DNA of 48,558 nt from Akkermansia muciniphila (lineage in GTDB: Bacteria > Verrucomicrobiota > Verrucomicrobiia > Verrucomicrobiales > Akkermansiaceae), in assembly GCA_004557455.1 (NCBI GenBank), contig SFDX01000019.1:1-48558 (forward strand), read 5' to 3'. The position numbers and the translations under genes were made by a program. The notes beneath the pieces were generated by a model. The model had not been told where the DNA came from. It saw nothing but the letters and a program-made list of their open reading frames with translations, and made no database searches. The first letter of the stretch is position 1, and each line of letters starts with the position of its first letter. Below are positions 24,861-32,941 of the stretch, piece by piece.

Positions 24861-26616
24861 CCAAACAGGGCATATGGGCTATGAATAACTCCGGCGGATT
24901 ATCATCGGACGGATTCTTGAAGTAATCCGGCACATAATCCGCCACACTACGGTTCACCACGACACCCAAGGCAGGCTCCATGGCCAAAATCTCCGGACTG
25001 CGCAACAGGGTATTGATGTACGGGGCCCACTCGAGCCACATATTCTGCGGGCGGCCGCACTCCTTCGGCACGCCGAACATCATCTCCTTCCACCCGAACA
25101 TCCACAGGTTGCGCGTAATCCCTACATAATAATCAATGCCGCTGGGGGAGGTGTACTCATCCGCCTTCAGCGGCTCGATCAACAGCGCCATGCAGGCCCA
25201 GTCATCCGACAGCGCCGCCGCGGCAGCCGACTCCGGCACCACACAGCCGGCGGTCTCGATAAACAGAACGGGCACATTCTCCACCAGCTCATGCAGCGCA
25301 TCCACCGCGCGCAGGGCCACCGTAATGGGCCGCTCGCCGTCCGCCTCCGCCACCACCCGCACCCAGCCGGTGCCGGCAACAGCGGCCTCCTTCAGTTCCG
25401 GACACAAGCCCGGCGTGCGACGCAAATTCACCTCCAGCGTATCGGAGACGCCCGACACATACTCCAGGCGCGTCCCCGTTCGCCGAGCGATGGCCTGCAA
25501 GACGCCCTGAGTCACCCTAACGCGCAGGTGCGCCCGGAACTCGAAGCGCGGATGCGGGCAGGACAGGTTGTCCCCGCAGCGGGCGCCGCGAGAGACCAGG
25601 AACTCCGCATAGGCCGGGTTCTCCTCACTGCGCGCAAGGTCCAGCGGAGTAAGGCCGAAACGAGTGCGGGCATTGATATCCGCGCCGTCATCCAGGAATT
25701 TCTGCGCCCGCTCCACCGCCACCTGCAGAGAGAGGCGGTTCTCCTCCCCGCCGTGCAGATAGAGCGCAGAGAGATAATGCAGCGGCATCCAGCCCGATGG
25801 GTTGCGGCGGGCATCCAGAGCGGCACCGTGCTGCCGCAGCATCTCCGCCACCTCCTCCTGCCCCATGGCCATCGCAAGAGCCAGCGGGCAGCAGCGGTTC
25901 GTGTTGACGCTGAGACCGTAATCCACCAAAAAGTAAACCCCGGACAGCAGATTGCGGAAGATGCAGATGCACAGCAGGGGCAGTGTACCTGCCACATCGC
26001 TGGGCTTGCAGCGCTCCGGGCACCACTTACTCAGCATAATGCGCACCAAATCATAGCGGTGTTCCTCCAGCGCCCACGTTGTCACGGTGAGGCGATATGA
26101 GTAAGGGGCCGTCTCCAATCGCTCGAACACGCGGTCCCAATCCGCATCCACCGTCTCCCCCTGCACCGCCGACATCAGGCACAGGAAGGCGGAGCTCTCC
26201 CGGTACTGCTTCCAATCTCCCACCAAGGCCACGGCACCCGCCGCCACCAAGGAAAGCAGACACACCGTCAGCAAGACGTACCAAGTCACCGGACAACACT
26301 TCTGCCAAGTCAGGTCCAGCATCAGGAAAAGGACCAGCGACACCAAGAAAGAGATGCCGCAGCGGCGGCCCCACACAATCCAACTATTGTCAAAGGAAAC
26401 ACCGACCCGCATCAGCTCCTTCCCCAGCAGAAGCTCCCCGCGCAGCAGCAACACGGAGCCCATCATGCCGAAGAACAGGGCCGGCCAAAAAAAGGCTGCG
26501 GACATCACGGCATCCCCGCGGGCGAAGAACATGACAGAACAGGCCCACAACGCACAGCATAACACCTGCAATGCGTATCCCGTACGCCGGGAGGCTCTGC
26601 CTGCATGGGGGTTCAT
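24832..26616 (-). CDS. Membrane-anchored ankyrin-repeat protein
   Basis: A 594-residue protein. The first ~135 residues contain about four hydrophobic segments (for example ALQVLCCALWACSVMFFA and VTWYVLLTVCLLSLVAAGAV). A helical region follows, then ankyrin repeats around residues 230-340 (GLSVNTNRCCPLALAMAMG, GADINARTRFGLTPLDLAR). The C-terminal ~230 residues have no family I recognise and end with an acidic segment. It is the third ankyrin protein in the window and, with the partial gene at the start, suggests a lineage-specific expansion. Its stop overlaps the comEC start by 29 nt, so cotranscription with comEC is likely. An AGGATG stretch precedes the ATG by about 6 nt and may act as a weak ribosome-binding site. 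Confidence 0.8.
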   Translation of the reverse strand: MNPHAGRASRRTGYALQVLCCALWACSVMFFARGDAVMSAAFFWPALFFGMMGSVLLLRGELLLGKELMRVGVSFDNSWIVWGRRCGISFLVSLVLFLMLDLTWQKCCPVTWYVLLTVCLLSLVAAGAVALVGDWKQYRESSAFLCLMSAVQGETVDADWDRVFERLETAPYSYRLTVTTWALEEHRYDLVRIMLSKWCPERCKPSDVAGTLPLLCICIFRNLLSGVYFLVDYGLSVNTNRCCPLALAMAMGQEEVAEMLRQHGAALDARRNPSGWMPLHYLSALYLHGGEENRLSLQVAVERAQKFLDDGADINARTRFGLTPLDLARSEENPAYAEFLVSRGARCGDNLSCPHPRFEFRAHLRVRVTQGVLQAIARRTGTRLEYVSGVSDTLEVNLRRTPGLCPELKEAAVAGTGWVRVVAEADGERPITVALRAVDALHELVENVPVLFIETAGCVVPESAAAAALSDDWACMALLIEPLKADEYTSPSGIDYYVGITRNLWMFGWKEMMFGVPKECGRPQNMWLEWAPYINTLLRSPEILAMEPALGVVVNRSVADYVPDYFKNPSDDNPPELFIAHMPCLDEENCVPFR

Positions 26617-26669
26617 AACATCCTACCGCGTCACAGCCGCAGCACCGCTCAGTACTGCCGGCCGCTCTC

Positions 26670-27926
26670 TTACTTGGTCAGTCCATCCTGCTTAGCCTGG
26701 TTCCAGTAGGCGTATTCGGACCGGTTGAAATCCACGTACTCCGGTGACAGGTCGGTGGTGTAGACGGTGTATGCCGCCTCCCCCATATTGAGGTTGATGG
26801 CCACGACGAACTCCGGCGCCTGCACACGCTCGCGCAGGTCATCGCTCGGTGTGTCCGTCTGCATACCGCCCCGGCAGGCGGGCAAGCCGGCAATGTCGAT
26901 GTCCACCAGCTCCTCCTTCACACGCATGCCGGAGTAGCCGACGGCGTGAATAATGCGACCCCAGTTGGGGTCCCCGCCGTTCCAGCTGCTCTTAACGAGC
27001 GAGGATTTCGCCACGCCCTCCGCAACGCGCTTGGCCTCCTCGGGCGTGGGCGCACCGCTCACCTGCACGGTAACGAATTTGGTCACGCGCTCGCCGTCCT
27101 TGACGATGCGGAAGGCCTGCTCGAGCATCACATGGTGCAGAGCGGCCACAAAGTCATCCCAGCCTTCGCAGCCGGGCGCAAGTTGCACGCCGGAGGCGCC
27201 GTTCGCCATTACCAAGCAGGTGTCATTCGTGCTCATGTCTCCGTCGATGGTAATGCGGTTGAACGAGTGCTCCACTCCGTCGCGGACAATGGCCTCCAGA
27301 TGCTCACGGGACACACCGGCATCCGTGCAGACCAAGCAAATCATGGTCGCCATGCGGGGGGAAATCATCCCCGCCCCCTTGCAACAGGAACCGATGCGCA
27401 CCGGTTTACCGCCGACGGTGAGCTCCACGGCCACCTCCTTCTCCCGCGTATCGCTGGTGATGATGGCGGAGGCGACATCATGCCCCTTCTCGGCGGACAA
27501 GGCGGTGCAGAGCTCGGGCAGGCGCGGCTCGATGCGCACCATGGGCATGGGCAGACCGATCACGCCGGTGGAGCACACGGCCACCTCCTCCTCGCGCAGG
27601 CCCAGTTTCTCTGCCACAATGCGGCACTCACGGCGCGCGACATCGATACCGGCAGCCCCCGTGCAGGCGTTGGCGTTACCGCTGTTGGCCACAATGGCGC
27701 GGATATTCCCGCTCGCCAAGTGCTCCTTGCTCACGCGCACGCAGGCAGCGCATACTCGGTTGGTGGTAAAGGTACCGGCAGAAGTCGTCGGCTCCGTGGA
27801 ATAGACAAGAGCTAGGTCCAGCCGCGTGGCCGTCGGCTTCTTGATGCCGCAGCTGAGAGCGTTGGCCACATACCCCTTGGCAGCCGTCACGCCGCCACCG
27901 ATTTCCTTGTATGCACACTCAGACAT
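26670..27926 (-). CDS. argJ: ArgJ: glutamate N-acetyltransferase / amino-acid acetyltransferase
   Basis: A 418-residue protein of normal ArgJ length. The self-cleavage site is visible in K-G-A-G-M-I-S-P-R-M-A-T194-M, with Thr194 as the nucleophile exposed after cleavage between Ala and Thr. Other family motifs are N-S-G-N-A-N-A-C-T-G, C-S-T-G-V-I-G and M-S-T-N-D-T. The enzyme recycles the acetyl group between acetylornithine and glutamate in arginine synthesis and may also use acetyl-CoA. The ATG at 27926 (with GGAGA 7 nt before it) is preferred over longer frames. A weak promoter (TTGCAA 27979-27974, 17-nt spacer, CAAAGT 27956-27951) lies upstream on the minus strand. It is divergent from the Fur-like/suf operon. 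No other arg gene is nearby. Confidence 0.94.
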   Translation of the reverse strand: MSECAYKEIGGGVTAAKGYVANALSCGIKKPTATRLDLALVYSTEPTTSAGTFTTNRVCAACVRVSKEHLASGNIRAIVANSGNANACTGAAGIDVARRECRIVAEKLGLREEEVAVCSTGVIGLPMPMVRIEPRLPELCTALSAEKGHDVASAIITSDTREKEVAVELTVGGKPVRIGSCCKGAGMISPRMATMICLVCTDAGVSREHLEAIVRDGVEHSFNRITIDGDMSTNDTCLVMANGASGVQLAPGCEGWDDFVAALHHVMLEQAFRIVKDGERVTKFVTVQVSGAPTPEEAKRVAEGVAKSSLVKSSWNGGDPNWGRIIHAVGYSGMRVKEELVDIDIAGLPACRGGMQTDTPSDDLRERVQAPEFVVAINLNMGEAAYTVYTTDLSPEYVDFNRSEYAYWNQAKQDGLTK

Positions 27927-28033
27927 AGTTCTCCGATTGGTTCGCCCTCCACTTTGCCACATTTTTCGCGGTGTTGCAAGCCTAATTCCCCCGCGCAGAC
28001 AGAAAAAACGTTCTTCCCGCGCCCACATTGCGC

Positions 28034-28062
28034 TTGCACACACCGCGTCGGCGTGGTATCAT
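28034..28062 (+). promoter_or_regulatory. Promoter of the Fur-like/suf operon
   Basis: -35 TTGCAC at 28034-28039, 17-nt spacer, -10 TATCAT at 28057-28062. The leader to the ATG at 28111 is about 40 nt. I see no convincing palindromic operator in it. Confidence 0.6.
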
Positions 28063-28110
28063 ATCCGCCCGGCTCCGTACCGGCGGTAAATCATTTCTCC
28101 TCGGTTTGAT

Positions 28111-28560
28111 ATGCTTCGGACCCCACAGCACAAAGGCAAAGAACGGGAAACGGCCAAAAAGATCCTGAACCGCTCGAATGTTCGCTGCACGCGCCAACGC
28201 TGCGCCGTGCTGGAGATTTTGCTGCGTTCCGAAGATCACCCAACGGCGGCCCTCATCCACGAGCGCAGCGGCGCCTCCATGTCGCTGGCCACCGTCTACA
28301 ATTGCCTGGAGACACTGACGGAGGCGGGGCTGCTGAACCGAACCTTCCCGGATGCAGGCCCGGCGCGATACTGCCCGAAACTGGTGCCGCATGTACATTT
28401 TTTGGATGAAACCACGCACAGGATAATCGATGTTCACCTGCGCCCCGGGGTGAAGCCGGAGGAGGTGTTTGACCTGCCGCCCGGCGCCACCGTGCGCGTG
28501 CTGGATGCCTGCCTGCGCGGTTCCCTCCCGGTCGGTTATTCGGAGAAGAAAGAGTCATGA
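28111..28560 (+). CDS. Fur-family regulator heading the suf operon
   Basis: A 149-residue protein with the Fur winged helix: R-C-T-R-Q-R-C-A-V-L-E-I-L-L then A-S-M-S-L-A-T-V-Y-N-C-L-E-T-L-T-E-A-G-L. The metal-binding region keeps P-H94-V-H96-F. The CxxC pair of zinc-binding Fur proteins is absent: the aligned positions are Asp99 and Thr102, and no later CxxC exists. Fur proteins normally repress iron genes with Fe(II); this one may sense another signal or bind metal differently. It overlaps sufC by ATGA, so it is cotranscribed and is the obvious candidate autoregulator of the operon, taking the place of IscR or SufR. That role is inference. Confidence 0.88.
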   Translation: MLRTPQHKGKERETAKKILNRSNVRCTRQRCAVLEILLRSEDHPTAALIHERSGASMSLATVYNCLETLTEAGLLNRTFPDAGPARYCPKLVPHVHFLDETTHRIIDVHLRPGVKPEEVFDLPPGATVRVLDACLRGSLPVGYSEKKES

Positions 28561-29306
28561 GTCTGATTATCAAGAACCTGTGTGCCCGAGTCAAGGAGGG
28601 CGAGACTATTCTTAACGGTATTAACTTGGAAATTCCCAAGGGGGAAGTGCATGCCATCATGGGGCCCAACGGCTCCGGCAAGAGCACCCTCTCCAAGGTG
28701 CTCTGCGGGCATCCGGATTACGAGGTGACGGCGGGCAGCGCGGAGTTGGACGGGGCGGATCTGTTGTCCATGAGTGTGGATGAGCGGAGCCGCGCGGGGC
28801 TGTTCCTGGCCTTCCAGTACCCCGTGGAGGTGCCGGGTGTGACCAACGCCAATTTCATGCGTGCGGCCCTGCAGGCGCGGATGCCCAAGGGTGAGGAGCT
28901 CAACGTGGTGCAGTTCTACAAGACCCTGCGCGGCCATATGAAGCAGCTGGGCATCGACCCTGCCTTCTCTGCCCGCGCCGTGAACGAGGGGTTCTCCGGC
29001 GGCGAGAAGAAGCGCAACGATGTGTTGCAGATGATGATGCTGAACCCCACCTACGCCATTCTGGACGAGACGGACAGCGGCTTGGATGTCGATGCCCTGC
29101 GCATTGTTTCCGATGGGGTGAACGCGATGCGCGCGCCTTTCCGCAGTTTCATGATTATCACCCACTACAAGCGGCTGCTGGACTACATCCGGCCGGATGT
29201 GGTGCATGTGCTCTACAAAGGGCGCATTGTGCGCACGGCGGGCTACGAGCTGGTGGAGCAGATCGAGGAGCGGGGGTTCGACTTCATTAAGGAGGCGGAG
29301 GCATGA
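28557..29306 (+). CDS. sufC: SufC, Fe-S assembly ATPase
   Basis: A 249-residue ABC-type ATPase of normal SufC length. Walker A G-P-N-G-S-G-K-S-T is at residues 36-44, the signature is F-S-G-G-E-K-K-R-N-D, and Walker B is A-I-L-D-E-T-D-S-G-L-D. SufC drives conformational change of the SufB-SufD scaffold so that Fe-S clusters can be built. The start overlaps the regulator stop and its own stop overlaps sufB (ATGA at 29303), which indicates tight translational coupling. Confidence 0.96.
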   Translation: MSLIIKNLCARVKEGETILNGINLEIPKGEVHAIMGPNGSGKSTLSKVLCGHPDYEVTAGSAELDGADLLSMSVDERSRAGLFLAFQYPVEVPGVTNANFMRAALQARMPKGEELNVVQFYKTLRGHMKQLGIDPAFSARAVNEGFSGGEKKRNDVLQMMMLNPTYAILDETDSGLDVDALRIVSDGVNAMRAPFRSFMIITHYKRLLDYIRPDVVHVLYKGRIVRTAGYELVEQIEERGFDFIKEAEA

Positions 29307-30709
29307 GCGAGCAGGATTCTCCTTTTTCCGTCGATACGCGCGGCGAATTTTCCTTCCCGGAGAACCACCGGTACGATGCCGGTTACGGGCTCACGGAGCA
29401 GACCATTGATTACATCTGTGATGCCAAGGGTGAGCCGGATTGGCTGCGGGAGTTCCGCAAGGAGGCCCTGCGCAAGTTCCGGGAGATGCCCATGCCGACC
29501 CACTGGGCCCCGGAGGGTATCAGCGGGGTGGATTTCGACAAAATACGCTACTACCTGGCGCACGGCACCCCGCCGCGCAAGAGCTGGGATGAGGTGCCGG
29601 AGGACGTGAAGCGTACCTTCGAGCGGCTCGGTGTGCCGGAGCAGGAGCGGGCTTTCCTGGCGGGGGTCGATGCGCAGTATGACTCCGAGACGGCATACAA
29701 TAACATGCGCCGCGAGCTGTCGGAAAAGGGGGTGATTTTCGTGAACTCTACGGAGGGTCTCAAGGAGTACGAGCACATCTTCCGGCCTTGGTTCGGAAAG
29801 GTCATTCCGGTGGGGGACAATAAGTTTTCCGCGCTCAATCATGCGGCTTTCTCCGGTGGCTCGTTTATCTACATCCCCAAGGGGGTGAAGCTGGCGCAGC
29901 CGCTGCAGGCCTATTTCCGCATCAATTCGGAGAGCATGGGGCAGTTCGAGCGCACGCTGATCATCGCGGATGAGGGGGCGGAGCTGGTCTACATGGAGGG
30001 CTGCACCGCGCCGAAGTTCGACACCGCTACGCTGCACTCCGGCGTGGTGGAGCTGGTGGCGCTCAAGGGGGCGAAAATCCAGTATGTGACGGTGCAGAAC
30101 TGGTCGGCGAATGTCTACAATTTGGTGATTCAGCGCGGGCTGGCTATGGAGGGGGCGGAAATCCGCTGGATTGACTGCAATCTGGGCTCCGGGCTTACGA
30201 TGAAGTACCCGGCGGTGGTGCTGCGCGGCGAGGGCGCGCGCGGGGAGGTGGTCAGTATCTCGCTGGCCCACACGGGACAACACCAGGACACGGGCGCGCG
30301 CATGATTCACGCCGCGCCGAACACCACCTCGAACATCGTGGCCAAGTCCATCTCCATCGGCAAGGGGCGCGCCTCTTACCGTGGTGAGGTGCAGGTTCTC
30401 AAGGGCATGAAGGGTTGCAAGAATAACACGGAGTGCGATGCCCTGCTGATCAACCCCGCCAGCCGCACGGATACCTACCCCGCCATCACGGTGAGCGGCA
30501 ATGCTTCGTCCGTGCAGCACGAGGCTTCGGTCTCCCAAGTGGATGAGGAGATGCTGTTCTACATGCAGCAGCGCGGGCTGACGCGTGCCCAGGCCATGAG
30601 CTTGGCCGTCAATGGGTTTATTAACGATTTGGTAAATGAGTTCCCCATGGAGTACTCCGTGGAGCTGCGGCGTCTCATTGATTTGGAAATGGAGGATTCC
30701 ATCGGCTGA
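29303..30709 (+). CDS. sufB: SufB, Fe-S cluster scaffold
   Basis: A 468-residue SufB of normal length. The beta-helical core includes F-I-Y-I-P-K-G-V-K-L-A-Q-P-L-Q-A-Y-F-R, M-E-G-C-T-A-P, and N-C-N-T-E-C-like K-N-N-T-E-C-D-A-L-L-I-N near the C-terminus. The terminal S-Q-V-D-E-E-M-L-F-Y-M-Q-Q-R-G motif is shared with SufD. SufB receives sulfur and holds the nascent cluster in the SufBC2D complex. SufD starts 15 nt after its stop. No sufS, sufE or sufU lies nearby, so the sulfur donor must be encoded elsewhere, perhaps at 15685. Confidence 0.96.
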   Translation: MSEQDSPFSVDTRGEFSFPENHRYDAGYGLTEQTIDYICDAKGEPDWLREFRKEALRKFREMPMPTHWAPEGISGVDFDKIRYYLAHGTPPRKSWDEVPEDVKRTFERLGVPEQERAFLAGVDAQYDSETAYNNMRRELSEKGVIFVNSTEGLKEYEHIFRPWFGKVIPVGDNKFSALNHAAFSGGSFIYIPKGVKLAQPLQAYFRINSESMGQFERTLIIADEGAELVYMEGCTAPKFDTATLHSGVVELVALKGAKIQYVTVQNWSANVYNLVIQRGLAMEGAEIRWIDCNLGSGLTMKYPAVVLRGEGARGEVVSISLAHTGQHQDTGARMIHAAPNTTSNIVAKSISIGKGRASYRGEVQVLKGMKGCKNNTECDALLINPASRTDTYPAITVSGNASSVQHEASVSQVDEEMLFYMQQRGLTRAQAMSLAVNGFINDLVNEFPMEYSVELRRLIDLEMEDSIG

Positions 30710-30724
30710 TACGATTATTGCGCT

Positions 30725-31816
30725 ATGAATTTCCCGGAGGATAACAACGAACTGAAGTTGGCACTGGAGAAGGCGGAGGCCGCCGCGCGACTGCGTGAGG
30801 CCCCTACCCCGAGCCGCCTGTGCGAGGACTGGCGCTTCGGCAGCCCGCATCGTTGGGCGGCGGACTTGGTCGCGCTGCTGGAGGATGCGCAGACGCCGAA
30901 TGAGGGCAGCATCCGCGTGGAGGCCCCGGAGGGGGTGGCCTGTGAGCCGGATGACGAGCTGCGGTCGGATGAGCTGCTCATGAGCAGTATCGGCTCGGAC
31001 AAGTTGCTGGGGCTGCACCTCAAGCGTTTCGGCAAGGGGGTGTGCCTGTTTCTGGAAACCAGCCCGGAGAAGCCCATCACCATCACCTACGAGACGGATT
31101 CCGTCTTTACCCCCACCACCTGCATCCTGGCTGCGCCGGGGGTGCGCGCGCAGATCACGGAGCGGCACATCACCCGCGGCGGGGGTACCATCTTCTGCGT
31201 GCGTGATATCAAGGCCATGGAGGGGGCGGATATTTCCGTGCATTTGGTCGAGGAGGGGAGCAGTGGTTCCCGCGCGATGAATATTACGAATATATCGTCC
31301 GTCCGCGCTCGCGTGCGCCACCTGACGGAGCACACGGGACACGCCTGGGCCCGGGAGGAGACGACGGCGGAGATTTTGGCAAGCGAGGATGACGCGGACA
31401 TTCAGCTCTTCTCGGCGAACCGCCTCGCCGATGGGCAGGTGCTGGATCAGCACACGCGCCAACTGCATGCGGTGGGGCGTTCTGCAAGCAATCTGCTCTA
31501 TAAAAATGTGCTGGACGGCAGGGCTACGGCCGTCTTTGCGGGTAACATTCGCGTAGAAGAGGGGGCGCACAACACGGATGCCTACCAGGCCAACCGCAAC
31601 ATGCTGCTGAGCGAGGATGCGGTGGTGCATTCCCTGCCGGGGCTGGAAATCCTGGCGGATCGCGTGCGCTGCTCACACGGCAGTGCGTCCTCGCCCATGG
31701 ATGAGGAGCAGCTCTTCTATCTCATGGCGCGCGGGGTTCCGAGGCACGAGGCGCAGCTGCTGGTGGCGGACGGATTCCTGGAGGACGCCCGTGCCGCTTT
31801 CCGCGGGGAACGCTGA
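30725..31816 (+). CDS. sufD: SufD, Fe-S cluster assembly scaffold partner
   Basis: A 363-residue SufB/SufD-family protein. It is shorter than SufD of E. coli, and its N-terminal helical part is compact and divergent. The C-terminal beta-helix and the conserved D-A-Y-Q-A-N-R-N-M-L-L-S, C-S-H-G and M-D-E-E-Q-L-F-Y-L-M-A-R-G motifs identify it. SufD forms a heterodimer with SufB and is needed for iron acquisition during cluster building. It is the last gene of the operon; no clear terminator is visible before the next promoter at 31842. Confidence 0.93.
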   Translation: MNFPEDNNELKLALEKAEAAARLREAPTPSRLCEDWRFGSPHRWAADLVALLEDAQTPNEGSIRVEAPEGVACEPDDELRSDELLMSSIGSDKLLGLHLKRFGKGVCLFLETSPEKPITITYETDSVFTPTTCILAAPGVRAQITERHITRGGGTIFCVRDIKAMEGADISVHLVEEGSSGSRAMNITNISSVRARVRHLTEHTGHAWAREETTAEILASEDDADIQLFSANRLADGQVLDQHTRQLHAVGRSASNLLYKNVLDGRATAVFAGNIRVEEGAHNTDAYQANRNMLLSEDAVVHSLPGLEILADRVRCSHGSASSPMDEEQLFYLMARGVPRHEAQLLVADGFLEDARAAFRGER

Positions 31817-31841
31817 TTTGCAGGCAAGACGTGTTTTCTGT

Positions 31842-31870
31842 TTGCCAAATGCGCCGTTCTGCGGTATCAT
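31842..31870 (+). promoter_or_regulatory. Promoter of parvulin-aroA-dnaG, leaderless
   Basis: -35 TTGCCA at 31842-31847, 17-nt spacer, -10 TATCAT at 31865-31870. The GTG start at 31877 is 6 nt from the -10 box, so the transcript should begin at the start codon. Confidence 0.68.
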
Positions 31871-31876
31871 AGGGGC

Positions 31877-32941
31877 GTGAAGCAGTACCGTAAATACACC
31901 CCGCCGAAACCCGCTCTCCGCATGCCGGGTAAGGTCGTTCTCGCCAAGATGTTCATCTTCGGTGCCGTGGCTCTGTACTTGGTGGGGGATCTTTTTCTCT
32001 TCAAGGGGCCGCTCTGGCGGGCCTCGTACACCCCGCCGCAGCCGCTGCCGCCGGATGTGCGGGCCAAGGTGTTCAACGAGCGCATCACCCAAGCCCAGCT
32101 CGACCGCTACACGCTGGAGCAGAATCGCGCCGCAGGCCGGGAGGAGGCTACGCCGGGCAAGAAGCAGGAGCTGCTGGCCCAACTGGTCTGCGATGCTCAC
32201 CTGCGCATGCGCGTGCGCTATAATTCCCGCACTCTGCCCGATATGCGGGATGCGGCTGCCGATGAGGTGGCGCGCTTGGCGTCCCGCTATCCGAGCGAGG
32301 AGGCTTTTGCGGCGGCTCTGGAGTCCCAGGGCTACACACGGGAGGAGTTCACGTCCAAACTGGCGGTGCGGCTGCAGGAGCTGGCCCTCATCGAGCGCAC
32401 GATTTCCCCCTTTGCGGAGGTGGATGACACCGCGACGGATAAGCACTACCGCAAGCTGCAGGCGGCTCTCGTGGTTCCGGAGTGTCGACACGTGCGCCAC
32501 ATCTTCTTGGCTACGCTGAACAAGGATCCGCAGGCGGTGAAGGCGGCCTTGGATGCCCTGGCCGAGCGCATTCGCAATGGGGAGGATTTCGCGTCCGTGG
32601 CTAAGTCCGCAAGTGAGGACGAGCGGACGGCTCCCTTGGGCGGGGAGCTGGGAGTGATTGCTAACGCGCCGGAGCGTCCGCTGCCGGAGCTGCCTCTGTT
32701 CGGGGAGCAGTCCATTCCCGCCGGAGTCCCCACGGCGGCTCAGAGCAAGTGGGGGTGGCACCTGCTGCTGGCAGATGAGATTCAGCCTGCGCGCGCCCTG
32801 AGTGCCGATGAATGTCGGGAAAGTCTCCGCACGGCTATCATCAGTGCTCAGCGGGAGATCGCCACGGAGCGATACTTCTCCGAGGTGCTGCGCGATGGAA
32901 TTCAACACAAGAAAATCGAGTTTAATTATCATGTCAAGTAA
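31877..32941 (+). CDS. Membrane-anchored parvulin-type peptidyl-prolyl isomerase
   Basis: A 354-residue protein with a GTG start. A basic N-terminus (MKQYRKYTPPKPALR) and one TM segment near residues 22-43 anchor it, with the rest outside the membrane. A SurA/PrsA-like helical chaperone region is followed by a parvulin domain from about 205: C-R-H-V-R-H-I-F-L-A near the start, D-F-A-S-V-A-K-S-A-S-E-D, L-G-G-E-L-G-V-I and W-G-W-H-L-L-L-A-D. Such proteins fold exported or outer-membrane proteins. The start is supported by the promoter, and its coding end overlaps aroA by 11 nt. Confidence 0.88.
   Translation: MKQYRKYTPPKPALRMPGKVVLAKMFIFGAVALYLVGDLFLFKGPLWRASYTPPQPLPPDVRAKVFNERITQAQLDRYTLEQNRAAGREEATPGKKQELLAQLVCDAHLRMRVRYNSRTLPDMRDAAADEVARLASRYPSEEAFAAALESQGYTREEFTSKLAVRLQELALIERTISPFAEVDDTATDKHYRKLQAALVVPECRHVRHIFLATLNKDPQAVKAALDALAERIRNGEDFASVAKSASEDERTAPLGGELGVIANAPERPLPELPLFGEQSIPAGVPTAAQSKWGWHLLLADEIQPARALSADECRESLRTAIISAQREIATERYFSEVLRDGIQHKKIEFNYHVK

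Noticed and set aside
29243..31630. 795-codon open frame on the minus strand over sufB/sufD
   Set aside because: Sequence is rich in His, Arg and Leu with no family pattern and lies antisense to clear SufB and SufD; typical shadow frame in high-GC DNA.
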